The notes beneath the pieces were generated by a model. It did no database searches, was not told where the DNA came from, and was given only the letters and a program-made list of their open reading frames with translations. From positions 1 through 64,000 of the forward strand of contig JAIPBM010000022.1 in assembly GCA_021739695.1 (NCBI GenBank): a stretch of 64,000 nt of DNA, read 5' to 3'. The position numbers were made by a program, and so were the translations under genes. This document shows, in pieces, positions 52,001-60,546 of the stretch (its first letter is position 1; each line of letters starts with the position of its first letter). Source of the stretch: Flavobacteriales bacterium. GTDB lineage: Bacteria > Bacteroidota > Bacteroidia > UBA10329.

Positions 52001-54682
52001 AGCGGCAACTCGCCCGGAGCTGCGGAGTTGCTCACCTTCAGCACCGACAAGAAAACATACGAAGTAGGCGAAAAGGTGAAGGTGAGCGTGCCGTCCGCCA
52101 AGCAAGGTCGCATCTTGGCCAGCATCGAATCGGGCAGTAAGATCATCAACGCTTTTTGGGTGGACCTGAAGAAAGGCGAGAACAGTTTTGAGTTGGAAAC
52201 AACCAAGGAAATGGCTCCGAACGTGTTCGTTCATCTGTCGCTTATTCAGCCTCATAAGAACGTGAAGAACGACCTTCCAATCCGTTTGTACGGCATTCAA
52301 CCCATTACGATTGAGAATCCGCAATCGCACCTCGACCCGATCATTACCATGCCAAACGAATTGGCGCCTGAGGCACCTTTCGAAGTGAAAGTGCGCGAAG
52401 GAATGGGTCGAAAAATGACCTACACCTTAGCCGTTGTAGATGAAGGATTGCTTGATCTTACGCGTTTCAAAACACCCGATCCATGGTCGCATTTCTACGC
52501 CAAGGAAGCGTTGAGCGTGAAAACGTGGGACATGTACCAATATGTGATTGGCACATTCTCAGGAGAAATGGCCGGATTGCTTGCCTTGGGTGGAGATGAA
52601 TACAGTCGGAAAAACGGTGGCGCCAAAGCCAATCGATTCAAACCTGTGGTAAAATTCATCGGTCCGTTTGTGGTGGAAGCCGGCAAAGAGAACGTGCACA
52701 AATTGGAGATGCCGAACTACGTTGGATCAGTGCGAACGATGGTTGTGGCTGGGCAGGGAAATGCTTACGGTTCTACTGAAAAGACAACGCCCGTCAAAAA
52801 ACCGTTGATGGTCATTGCTACCGTTCCGCGCGTGGTTGGCCCACAGGAAAAAGTGGACATTCCAGTAACTGTTTTTGCCATGGACGATAAGGTGAAGAAT
52901 GTGACGGTTACCATCGAAAGCAATGAGCTATTTCACATCAACGGGGAGAAATCCAAGACCATCAAATTCTCACGGGTTGGTGATGAAGTCGTGACCTTCA
53001 ACCTAAGCGTTGCCGAAAAACTTGGCATTGGAAAATTGAAAGTGGTTGCGAAAAGTGGTTCTGAACGTGCTGAATACGAGGTGGAATTGGACGTGCGAAC
53101 GCCTAATCCGCGTATTACAGAAGTGAAAGACGCCTTGCTCGAACCGGGTCAAAGTTGGGAAATTGATTATCTGCCAATTGGCATGGCCGGAACAAACAAA
53201 GGCGTGGTTGAACTTTCCAATATTCCATCGATGGATCTTGAAAAACGCTTGCAGTATCTGGTGCAATATCCGCATGGTTGCATCGAACAGACCACTTCAT
53301 CTGTTTTTCCCCAGTTGTTTCTGAGCAACCTGATGGAGCTTTCTCCAGAGCAGAAGCAGGAGATTGAGGACAACATCAAGGCTGGAATCAATCGTTTGCG
53401 CAACTTCCAGATCTATTCTGGCGGATTGTCTTATTGGCCAGGCGAAATGGATGAGGCGAGCGATTGGGGAACAAACTACGCAGGGCATTTCATGCTCGAA
53501 GCGAAAGCCAAAGGATATGATATGCCTCCAGGTTTCATCGAGAATTGGACGAAATTCCAGCAGCAACGCGCCAATAGTTGGACGGCCGATATGGATGGGC
53601 AGCACAACCATTACTATTCAAGGGGACAGCTCATTCAGGCGTACAGGCTTTACACGCTTGCCTTGGCAGGAACGCCTTCGCTAGGCGCGATGAACCGCAT
53701 GCGAACCATCAAAAATTTGGAAACAGCGGCACGATGGAGACTGGCTGTGGCCTATCAGTTGATCGGCAAGCAAAGCATTGCTGAGGGACTCATCGCAGGG
53801 CAATCAACGACCATCAAGTCCTACCGCGAATTGAGCTATTCGTATGGAAGTTCGGAGCGCGACCGTGCGATGATCTTGGAAGCGTTGACGATGCTTGACC
53901 GAAAAACCGATGCCAAGAAAATTTTGGATGAACTTACCACAGGTCTGTCCTCCAATAGTTGGTATAGCACGCAAACGACCGCGTATTCGCTTTTGGCCAT
54001 TTCCAAGTTCATTGGACAAACCGGTGGAGCGGCAAAGTCGCTCAAATTCAGCTATGTTTTGGGCAATTCCAAGCCAAAACAGCGCAATTCTGAGACAGCC
54101 ATTTCGCAGGTTGGTTTGCCGATGTCCGGAACCGAAGGCGGCCATTTCAAGGTTACGAACACGGGCACATCCACGCTGTTTGTGAAGATGATTTCGGAAG
54201 GAATTCCAGCGGCTGGAGATTTGACCAGTTCGGAACATGACCTGGTGATGAAAGTGCGCTACACCGATCTTAATTTCAAGGAAATCGACCCCAAGGTTTT
54301 GGAGCAAGGTTCCGACCTTATTGCGGAGGTTACGGTCACACATCCGGGTATAAGAAAGGATTACAGCGAGATGGCGCTCACGCAGATTTTTCCTTCAGGT
54401 TGGGAAATCCGCAACCTGCGGATGGATGAAGGCGAAAGCACCAAAGTGGCTGATGAACCAGAATATCAGGACATCCGTGACGACCGTGTGTACTCGTATT
54501 TCGACCTAAAGAAGAACGAAACCAAGACTTTCCGCATTCTGCTGAATGCCACGTATCTGGGCGAATTCTATCTACCAACGGTTGCATGCGAAGCGATGTA
54601 TGATAACGAGATCAACGCTCACAAGGCAGGGAAATGGGTGAAAGTGGTAGAGGCTGGTAATCCAACCTCGGAAGCAAAGTGA
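49082..54682 (+). CDS. Bacterial alpha-2-macroglobulin lipoprotein
   Basis: A protease trap of 1866 residues anchored by a lipobox ending LFGC (Cys24). It follows the plan of bacterial alpha-2-macroglobulins: N-terminal macroglobulin domains, a bait-like variable region, the MG10/thioester domain and a C-terminal receptor-like beta domain. The thioester motif is intact as C1400-I-E-Q1403 in YPHGCIEQTTS, so covalent trapping of proteases is expected. An acidic Asp/Tyr-rich stretch (about 455-500) looks like an insertion. pbpC follows 139 bp downstream, the same pairing as yfhM-pbpC of E. coli; the pair is thought to protect and repair the envelope after protease attack. Confidence 0.94.
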   Translation: MKTPAPSALRIASLAFIILVLFGCKDKSNEPIDPAFAGYISAFTSGVVSNSTTIQIKLAESHPDAEINTRIEKELFDFSPNVDGEAFWLDNRTIEFRPKERLKSGKAYEVEFDLYKLVDVPENLKTLVFQIQVMKQSMAVAFDGMEAYDTDLKWQMMRGYVTTYDVAFADDVEASLVALQNGKELSLSWEHEGGGKLHRFIIDSISRTEDRGQVILQWNGEKLGFEGEEERSYDIPPLGEFTVLDVKTTTQPEQMITIFFSDPISTEIDLNGLIYLRPQADIRLVREGNSVKLYPVKRLIGDITLIVTDGVRNSLNYQLMAEYQKKVKFTSIKPSVELIGKGVILPSSDGLTFPFKAVSLKAVNVRVLRIFENNMAQFFQVNQFDGTDEMKRVARPVFNGEVELKSEKPIDYGSWNNFSIDLSKLIKAEPGALYRVQVSFTKKQSLYPCESGGTKEEDEVWDEPDYENEFDSPPRWDYYDDEDYYDYRHYKYEDRDNPCSQSYYMRGDRFPARNFLASDLGIIAKSGRGTDMLVAVTDLRTTDPMSNVEVEIYNFQQQLVGSSTTDGDGFVKIDLKRKPYLLIAKKDGQRGYLRLDDGSALSMSMFDIGGQQNKKGVKGFIYGERGVWRPGDSLFVSFILQDENHVLPKDHPVVFELYTPQQQLFERKVRTTSINGFYDFRTSTAVDAPTGNWLAKIKVGGSEFTKTIKIETIKPNRLKIKIDFGSEILTDVVKPKGTLEVKWLHGAIADNLKADVELNLTKGSTVFEKYPDYIFDDPAKDFDAEEKMVFEGKLDADGKATVQPDIQVAKNAPGMLSANFKIRAFEQGGDFSVDRFSMPYSPYRGYVGLKVPQGDAWNGALYSNEPNLIPIVTVDEFGKPVDRKGVKIEIFDVYWRWWWERSSENDLARYVSNYNRNLVKSATIDTKNGKAIYELNLGERQYGRKFIRVTDPVTGHSAGQTFYVTYKGWWNDDSGNSPGAAELLTFSTDKKTYEVGEKVKVSVPSAKQGRILASIESGSKIINAFWVDLKKGENSFELETTKEMAPNVFVHLSLIQPHKNVKNDLPIRLYGIQPITIENPQSHLDPIITMPNELAPEAPFEVKVREGMGRKMTYTLAVVDEGLLDLTRFKTPDPWSHFYAKEALSVKTWDMYQYVIGTFSGEMAGLLALGGDEYSRKNGGAKANRFKPVVKFIGPFVVEAGKENVHKLEMPNYVGSVRTMVVAGQGNAYGSTEKTTPVKKPLMVIATVPRVVGPQEKVDIPVTVFAMDDKVKNVTVTIESNELFHINGEKSKTIKFSRVGDEVVTFNLSVAEKLGIGKLKVVAKSGSERAEYEVELDVRTPNPRITEVKDALLEPGQSWEIDYLPIGMAGTNKGVVELSNIPSMDLEKRLQYLVQYPHGCIEQTTSSVFPQLFLSNLMELSPEQKQEIEDNIKAGINRLRNFQIYSGGLSYWPGEMDEASDWGTNYAGHFMLEAKAKGYDMPPGFIENWTKFQQQRANSWTADMDGQHNHYYSRGQLIQAYRLYTLALAGTPSLGAMNRMRTIKNLETAARWRLAVAYQLIGKQSIAEGLIAGQSTTIKSYRELSYSYGSSERDRAMILEALTMLDRKTDAKKILDELTTGLSSNSWYSTQTTAYSLLAISKFIGQTGGAAKSLKFSYVLGNSKPKQRNSETAISQVGLPMSGTEGGHFKVTNTGTSTLFVKMISEGIPAAGDLTSSEHDLVMKVRYTDLNFKEIDPKVLEQGSDLIAEVTVTHPGIRKDYSEMALTQIFPSGWEIRNLRMDEGESTKVADEPEYQDIRDDRVYSYFDLKKNETKTFRILLNATYLGEFYLPTVACEAMYDNEINAHKAGKWVKVVEAGNPTSEAK

Positions 54683-54821
54683 TTGAAAGTGAAAATCCTC
54701 CGCTTTGCATCGGCACCTCTTTTAAGAAGGAGGAATCCGCCTTCCCCCTTTTAAAGGAGGTGGACTGAAAGTGAAGCTTGCGGAACATTTCAGGACGGGG
54801 GATTTTTGAGCTCAGGCAAAA
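54683..54821. repeat. Intergenic repeat-like segment between the macroglobulin gene and pbpC
   Basis: The 139 bp contain CCTCCGC / GGAGGAATCCGCC and CCTTTTAAAGGAGG motifs in inverted and direct order, plus TTGAAAGTGAA and CTGAAAGTGAAG at the two sides. Its style is that of short dispersed intergenic repeats; it has no ORF. Confidence 0.5.
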
Positions 54822-57146
54822 ATGAAAGAAGTTCTCTCATACAGGAAGAAATGGGTCATTGGAGGCACATTCCTCGGACTGGTCATCTGGTTCGCGGTGT
54901 GCCTTCCAAACCCGCTTTTCACTACGCCCACAAGTACAATCCTTGAAGATGAGAACGGGCGTTTGTTGGCTGGAAGAATTGCTTCGGACGGGCAATGGCG
55001 ATTTCCGAAATCAGACAGTTTGCCAGACAAATTCATCCAATCCATCCGCTATTTCGAGGACGAATATTTCTATCAGCATCCTGGATTCAACCCTGTTTCA
55101 TTCGGAAGGGCGATGAAGCAGAACATCAAAGCCAAGCATGTGGTGAGTGGCGGAAGTACGCTAACGATGCAGACCATTCGCCTTTCGCGTAAAGGGCAAT
55201 CGCGCAGCATATTTGAAAAGCTGATTGAAGTGATTCTAGCGGTTCGTTTAGAGATCAGGGAATCAAAAGATGAGATTCTGAAACTCTATGCTTCCAACGC
55301 GCCTTTCGGTGGGAATGTCGTTGGCTTGGATGCCGCAGCTTGGCGCTATTACGGCAGAAATCCATACCAACTTTCGTGGGGCGAAATGACCGTGCTGGCC
55401 GTGTTGCCCAATGCGCCATCGCTTGTTTATCCTGGAAAAAACAGCAACAAACTAAGGCAGAAGCGCAATCGGCTTTTGGACAAACTGAGAGAAAAGGGAG
55501 TGATTGATGCCGAAACCTGTGAGCTGGCCAAAGAAGAACCGTTGCCCGGAAAACCGCATTCCATGCCCAATACAGCGCCCCACTTGTTGAACCGTGTGAT
55601 GAAAGAAGGTCATACGGGAGAACGCGTCCGAACCACCATCAAACAGGCCTTGCAGGAAAACGTAAATCGGATTGTGAGTGATTATCATGGCGTGCTCAGT
55701 CAGAACGAAATTCACAACATGGCGGTGCTTGTTTTGAATGTGAGAACGGGCAAAGTAATGGCGTATGTTGGCAATAGTAATTGCCCCGATGAAGGTTCGG
55801 GACGAGCTGTGGATGTGATCACGGCACCCAGAAGCACAGGCAGCATCCTTAAACCATTCTTGTATACGTTCATGTTGCAGGATGGCGCACTCTTGCCGAA
55901 TCAGCTCATACCTGATATTCCAACGCGCATTGCGGGCTACGCGCCCAAGAATTTCGATCAGAACTATGACGGTGCCGTGCCTGCTGGAGAAGCATTGGCG
56001 CGGTCGCTCAATATTCCTGCGGTGAGGATGCTGCAAGATTATGGTTTAGAGCAATTCTATCATCAATTGCAAAAACTCCATTTTTCTACGATTTCAAGGC
56101 CAGCGGATCATTACGGGCTTTCAATCATTTTGGGCGGTGCTGAGGCCACGCTTTGGGATCTTGGCACTTCCTACATGAATATGGCCCGAACGCTTAATGG
56201 TCAAGAGAATCTGATTCAGTCAACGTTCGTTAGCAACGATTCTGTTCAAGTTCGAACGGATGGAGAAAACGTCTTCGATCCCGCAGCGTTGTGGTGGACA
56301 GTTCAGGCCATGTCAATGCTGAACCGACCTTCGCAGGAAATGGGTTGGCAGGAATTCGGTTCTTCGCAAAAAGTGGCGTGGAAAACAGGGACAAGTTTCG
56401 GCCATAGAGATGCATGGGCAATCGGTTTTACACCAGACCATTTGGTGGGCGTTTGGGTGGGAAATGCTGATGGCGAAGGTCGTCCGGGATTGACCGGTTT
56501 GAATGTAGCCGCTCCGGTCATGTTCAAGGTTTTTAAGCATTTACCGCGAGATGGATGGTTTGATGAACCGCAGATCAAAATGACAGGCGTGAATACCTGC
56601 AAACAATCGGGTTTTCTTGCAACGGCAAATTGTCCTGAGCAGCTTATCATTCATGTTCCGGGTAATGCCAATCGCGCGGAATCATGTCCTTATCACCAGA
56701 ACATTCATCTCGACAGCACATCGCAATACCGCGTGTCGAGCAGTTGCTATTCGGTTAGCGCTATGGTAAACAAACCGTGGTTCGTGCTTCCGCCCATTCA
56801 GGAATGGTATTATAAACGGAAGAACCCAACGTATCGTCCGCTTCCTCCATTTAGAAAAGACTGCTTGGTCAATGCCATTCAGAACATTGCGGTCATTTAT
56901 CCGAAGAATGGTTCGGGCATTTTCATTCCCAGAAACCTGAATGGTTCGTGGGAAAAGGTGGTTTTTGAAATTGCACATCGTCAGCCAGAGACGCTTGTCT
57001 ATTGGCATTTGGACAATGAGTTTATCGGCACAACCCAATTTGAACACAACCTCGAAGTAAGTGCTGCAGCAGGCCAACACACCATGACGGTAGTTGACGA
57101 AAAAGGCGAATCCGTGAGTTGGCGTTTTGAGGCGTTGGAGAAATAA
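54822..57146 (+). CDS. pbpC: Penicillin-binding protein 1C
   Basis: Bifunctional peptidoglycan synthase, 774 residues, anchored by an N-terminal TM (about 11-28). The glycosyltransferase domain shows EDEYFYQHPG (about 78-87) and GGSTLTMQTIRL. The transpeptidase domain has SILK with Ser341, SLN at 395-397 and KTGTS at 521-525, all intact. The C-terminal domain (about 690-774) is the immunoglobulin-like BiPBP_C type. In E. coli and others PBP1C sits next to an alpha-2-macroglobulin, as here. The convergent gene begins its 3' end 4 bp beyond the stop, and no terminator is visible. Confidence 0.94.
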   Translation: MKEVLSYRKKWVIGGTFLGLVIWFAVCLPNPLFTTPTSTILEDENGRLLAGRIASDGQWRFPKSDSLPDKFIQSIRYFEDEYFYQHPGFNPVSFGRAMKQNIKAKHVVSGGSTLTMQTIRLSRKGQSRSIFEKLIEVILAVRLEIRESKDEILKLYASNAPFGGNVVGLDAAAWRYYGRNPYQLSWGEMTVLAVLPNAPSLVYPGKNSNKLRQKRNRLLDKLREKGVIDAETCELAKEEPLPGKPHSMPNTAPHLLNRVMKEGHTGERVRTTIKQALQENVNRIVSDYHGVLSQNEIHNMAVLVLNVRTGKVMAYVGNSNCPDEGSGRAVDVITAPRSTGSILKPFLYTFMLQDGALLPNQLIPDIPTRIAGYAPKNFDQNYDGAVPAGEALARSLNIPAVRMLQDYGLEQFYHQLQKLHFSTISRPADHYGLSIILGGAEATLWDLGTSYMNMARTLNGQENLIQSTFVSNDSVQVRTDGENVFDPAALWWTVQAMSMLNRPSQEMGWQEFGSSQKVAWKTGTSFGHRDAWAIGFTPDHLVGVWVGNADGEGRPGLTGLNVAAPVMFKVFKHLPRDGWFDEPQIKMTGVNTCKQSGFLATANCPEQLIIHVPGNANRAESCPYHQNIHLDSTSQYRVSSSCYSVSAMVNKPWFVLPPIQEWYYKRKNPTYRPLPPFRKDCLVNAIQNIAVIYPKNGSGIFIPRNLNGSWEKVVFEIAHRQPETLVYWHLDNEFIGTTQFEHNLEVSAAAGQHTMTVVDEKGESVSWRFEALEK

Positions 57147-57150
57147 GGTT

Positions 57151-58746
57151 CTATTCCGAATCCCAATAACCCTTCATCTGCCTCTCAGCCTCTCGCAGCC
57201 AAGACTCTGAGTCCATAAGCGAATCCTGTGCTATCCAAGTTACTTTGCCGTATACGGCATCGGTCAGGCATATCTCTGGAATGCTTCCTCCGATGTACTC
57301 ACCTTCGTTCTTTCCTGCCCGTGACACGATGGTGCTCAGCCAAAAGAAACGCGTTTTGCCGTCAACATTACGAACGTACGGGCGAGATTCGGCCGGATAG
57401 TTCACCGACCAATCGTAGTTTTTCTTGCTCTCCACAATTTTGGCAGAAATGGCTCCGCTGCCGATGTACTTCTCGCTTCGGTGATTGATAAAATACACGG
57501 TGTGATCATTATCGCCCGGAATGAAAAGGCTCAAACTCAAACCCTTTTTGTTCTCCTCATAAGGTTCCATGCCAAAATAGTTGTAGAGTTTTCCTTCTCC
57601 TTTTATGGTGAAGTAAGTGATGAACGGCATCGGATTCTGATCACTTGCCACTTCAGGGATCCGCACATCACCTTCGTGATAACCGGGAAATGGAGCTAAA
57701 AATCCGTTGGCGAATTTGAAGCTATTGGCCGTGTAATTCAGCGCTTTAAAAGGCTGTAGGTTCTGTCCAACGAGATACTTGTGCTTGAGCAGTTCTTCTG
57801 GCGAAAGAAAATCTCCTTTTCCGAGAAAAACACGCTTCAAGTAGTTGTCGCTTCCACCTTCTTGCTGAATGACGTAAACACCTCCGAAAACAGGACGTGG
57901 AAAGAGAAAACCTTTCCATCTGACAATCGGAACCACTTGCACCCAATTACCGCTGTCGTCTTGCAGATAAAGTGGAGCCGCTGGCTCGCAGTTCAGGAAT
58001 TCATTCACCCCAAAACGTTTTACCACCGCATTCTCCGTTTTGTGGCTAAACAGTAACTGTTCGCCAATCTCGAAATTGACCTTTGCGCGATGCTTACTGT
58101 CAAAAACAGGTGATGGCAGATAAGCAGGAACATTCAGCACCTCGTACATGTGTTTGCTAAAGCGTTGAATCCAATAATTCGTTGCAGGCCCAACGGCAGC
58201 CGTGAAGTAATAGTTGCCATCAGCACCTTTTGTGAAACGTGGTTGCGTGGCATCTTCTGTCTCGCTCAGTGCTTCTTGGTTAATGAGTGTTCGAATGGAA
58301 TTTACAGGCTGAATCCGTTCGTGACCTGACACAGGAATTTCGCTCAATTCAACCTTATTCAAACTTGAATAATGGATGTAGAGGCTGAAGTAGTTGTGGA
58401 TATAAGGACCTGAAAAAAAGCTGAGCACCAGAAAAGCCACTAACAAAATAGAAGGAACGATGGCTCGTTTCCATGTTCGTTTTCGCACAAAAAGAATGAA
58501 AAGCCCGAACACCAAAAGAACCAGCACCACAAGAGCCAAATACTGGCGAATGGCAAGCAGAATCGGTTGAAACGTGGCGCGGTCGACAACGAGCGTGAAA
58601 AGCAATACGATCATGATGATGGCTACCCAAACTGGATGGCGTTTCATCCAAGCTTTTACACCGCTTCCGATTCTTGTTCTGAGGTTGAAGAAGAACCAAT
58701 AAACGTGGTTTTTTTCCTCGTCTGGAGTTTGAATCTGGTCAGTCAT
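57151..58746 (-). CDS. Membrane protein with large extracytoplasmic domain, unknown
   Basis: I do not recognise the family. The 531 residues start with about 40 cytoplasmic residues, then three TM helices (about 41-58, 66-88 and 94-112), then about 415 mixed alpha/beta residues predicted outside the cytoplasm. Conserved-looking stretches include VVPIVRWKGFLFPRPVFGGV, YFTIKGEGKLYNYFGMEPY and YIGGSIPEICLTDAVYGKVT. There is no enzymatic motif I can name. The gene is last in the AAA ATPase operon: its ATG overlaps the stop of the preceding gene by 8 bp, so translation is coupled. Confidence 0.8.
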   Translation of the reverse strand: MTDQIQTPDEEKNHVYWFFFNLRTRIGSGVKAWMKRHPVWVAIIMIVLLFTLVVDRATFQPILLAIRQYLALVVLVLLVFGLFILFVRKRTWKRAIVPSILLVAFLVLSFFSGPYIHNYFSLYIHYSSLNKVELSEIPVSGHERIQPVNSIRTLINQEALSETEDATQPRFTKGADGNYYFTAAVGPATNYWIQRFSKHMYEVLNVPAYLPSPVFDSKHRAKVNFEIGEQLLFSHKTENAVVKRFGVNEFLNCEPAAPLYLQDDSGNWVQVVPIVRWKGFLFPRPVFGGVYVIQQEGGSDNYLKRVFLGKGDFLSPEELLKHKYLVGQNLQPFKALNYTANSFKFANGFLAPFPGYHEGDVRIPEVASDQNPMPFITYFTIKGEGKLYNYFGMEPYEENKKGLSLSLFIPGDNDHTVYFINHRSEKYIGSGAISAKIVESKKNYDWSVNYPAESRPYVRNVDGKTRFFWLSTIVSRAGKNEGEYIGGSIPEICLTDAVYGKVTWIAQDSLMDSESWLREAERQMKGYWDSE

Positions 58747-59275
58747 TCACGTAGCCTTTTATGCCTTTTCGCCAATCGTCATCTTTCGGTTTGTCCTTCG
58801 CGCTATCCGCAGGTTTTTTGTCTGGTTCCCGTTCTTGTTTGATGGCTTCAATAGGTTTGGGCTTCTCTTCAATCTTGTTCACCCCAAGATCAGATTCCAT
58901 TTTATCGATCTGGTCGAGTTTGCTTTTCAGTTTGGATAGGTTGCTTGGCGCATGTCTAAAAATCAGCGGAGCAACATAGAATGCAACCATCAACCCAAGA
59001 GTGATGAACACACCATACAATAGTTGTATGAGAATATTGGCGCTACCAGTGAGAATGACAATGCCAGTGATGATGACTGCGAGAAAAATGGCGCTGTAAA
59101 GCTTTCCAGAGAATGGCTGTGCGTATACGAAGCCTTGTTCCAGGTCATCGGGCATCGGGTCTTTGTGGGTGAGTTTATACCAATTCCGATAACTCTTGGT
59201 CATGCTTTTGTAATCGAAGAAGTAGTAAACGATACCGGATGCCAGACCGATGAAAAAGGCGAGTAGCGTATCCAT
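58739..59275 (-). CDS. Small membrane protein with charged tail, unknown
   Basis: 178 residues. A hydrophobic N-terminal helix (about 3-20), two central TM helices (about 59-77 and 81-103), then a cytoplasmic tail with a short coiled-coil-like stretch (LSKLKSKLDQIDKMESDLG) and a Lys/Asp/Pro-rich end. It could be the docking partner that joins the ATPase to the membrane, but this is inference. Its ATG overlaps the stop of the upstream 423-residue gene by 1 bp (TAATG) and its end overlaps the next gene by 8 bp. Confidence 0.8.
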   Translation of the reverse strand: MDTLLAFFIGLASGIVYYFFDYKSMTKSYRNWYKLTHKDPMPDDLEQGFVYAQPFSGKLYSAIFLAVIITGIVILTGSANILIQLLYGVFITLGLMVAFYVAPLIFRHAPSNLSKLKSKLDQIDKMESDLGVNKIEEKPKPIEAIKQEREPDKKPADSAKDKPKDDDWRKGIKGYVND

Positions 59276-60546
59276 TATTTGATGAGTTTAGAGTAAATGC
59301 CTCGGTGTTTTAAGATACTATTGATAGCCCATTCTTTCATGGGTTCTTTCCAAGTTTGATAATCGTGGTAAAATGCAGTCTTATCAAAAGCAAACTGAAG
59401 AACAGGATTGTTGTTCTGAATTTTTGAGATAAGATGCCAGAGCACCCGCTTCTGTTCAGGGCTTGTTCGAGTGTGTGGCTGGAGCATAAACTGATTCAGA
59501 TTCTCTGAGATCTTCGGCTTTTCCTGCCCACCATTGATCAACTTATTGACCACCTTTTCGAGTTCGAAATAGCGATCATCTAACAGTTTCGCTTTCTCCA
59601 ATTTGCTTATCAGTCCTTTACGCTGCGTGGGCGTCATCTGACCCACCGGAATAGTATCATCCAACTCCATGGCTGCTGAAACGATCATATGCTCCAACTG
59701 TAGTTCCAACAGTTCAATATGTTCCTGAAAGAAATCGGTTTCGCTATCTAAAAGATCTAAGTTGTAGAGGTAGGGAATGAAACTCAAATCCTTCATATTG
59801 AACTCTACATGCAAATGCCCGCTGTCTCCACTCAGCTGTGAAGCATCATCTTCGAAAATCATGATCGGCTTGCCACCCATCACCTTTTTGAACACGAAAA
59901 CACCGTTGAACGCCAAGGTGTAAAAAGCTGTGATATTCGAGAACGGAAAGTCTGGCAACTCCAAATTCCGATAGCGCAGGTCGCCATGCTTTTTGCTGCT
60001 TTCAATGATTGCCTCGCGCAATTTCGAGTTCATCCAAGCTCGCGGATCGTTCATGTATCGGTTGACAAGTGCCTTTTGTTCGGCAGCAGCCGCGGCCAAA
60101 TCGCCCGCCACGTTGAACTTCAAATTCACCACTTCCATCATCAACAGATCTTGTGGCGTGCGATACGAACTGATGTTCTGGTCGAGTTCAAACCAGATGG
60201 CATTCAGCGAGGTGATGTCCTCAATTTGCAACGCATAATTCTCAAAAACACGCCTGTGAATTTCCCAATCGAAGGTGTGGTATGGCATGTACACTGGACA
60301 ATCCTTCTGATCGGGCGAAATGATGATGGCAAATGGGTTGGCAACACCGTGAGAAAGATAAAATCGATCGTCCTTTTCTCTTGCTATTTCAGGACTCCAA
60401 CCCCAACCATCAACATGAAACTGATTGAGCTCGGTAGGCGCTATTCCGATGTCTTCCAAACATCGATTGTACCGCTTCTGCATCAGCGTATTGTCGATGT
60501 AATACAGCCGATCGCCAAACAGTTTTGATTCGCTGAGCTTAATCAT
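59275..60546 (-). CDS. Soluble protein of unknown function, ATPase partner candidate
   Basis: 423 residues, no signal peptide and no TM. I cannot assign a family. The N-terminal half is mixed (FHVDGWGWSPEIA near 44-56, VYMPYHTFDWEIHRRVFENY near 85-104). The centre contains an Ala-rich helix (LAAAAAEQKALVNRYMN) and the C-terminal half is mostly helical. No metal or nucleotide-binding motif is obvious. Its start overlaps the AAA ATPase stop by 8 bp, so the two are made together and probably act together. Confidence 0.8.
   Translation of the reverse strand: MIKLSESKLFGDRLYYIDNTLMQKRYNRCLEDIGIAPTELNQFHVDGWGWSPEIAREKDDRFYLSHGVANPFAIIISPDQKDCPVYMPYHTFDWEIHRRVFENYALQIEDITSLNAIWFELDQNISSYRTPQDLLMMEVVNLKFNVAGDLAAAAAEQKALVNRYMNDPRAWMNSKLREAIIESSKKHGDLRYRNLELPDFPFSNITAFYTLAFNGVFVFKKVMGGKPIMIFEDDASQLSGDSGHLHVEFNMKDLSFIPYLYNLDLLDSETDFFQEHIELLELQLEHMIVSAAMELDDTIPVGQMTPTQRKGLISKLEKAKLLDDRYFELEKVVNKLINGGQEKPKISENLNQFMLQPHTRTSPEQKRVLWHLISKIQNNNPVLQFAFDKTAFYHDYQTWKEPMKEWAINSILKHRGIYSKLIK

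Noticed and set aside
55452-56036. 194-codon antisense ORF inside pbpC
   Set aside because: It is opposite the transpeptidase motifs; the composition is Arg/His-rich as expected from an antisense shadow.
59986-60528. 180-codon plus-strand ORF opposite the 423-residue gene
   Set aside because: It lies within the tight minus-strand operon and has no family features.
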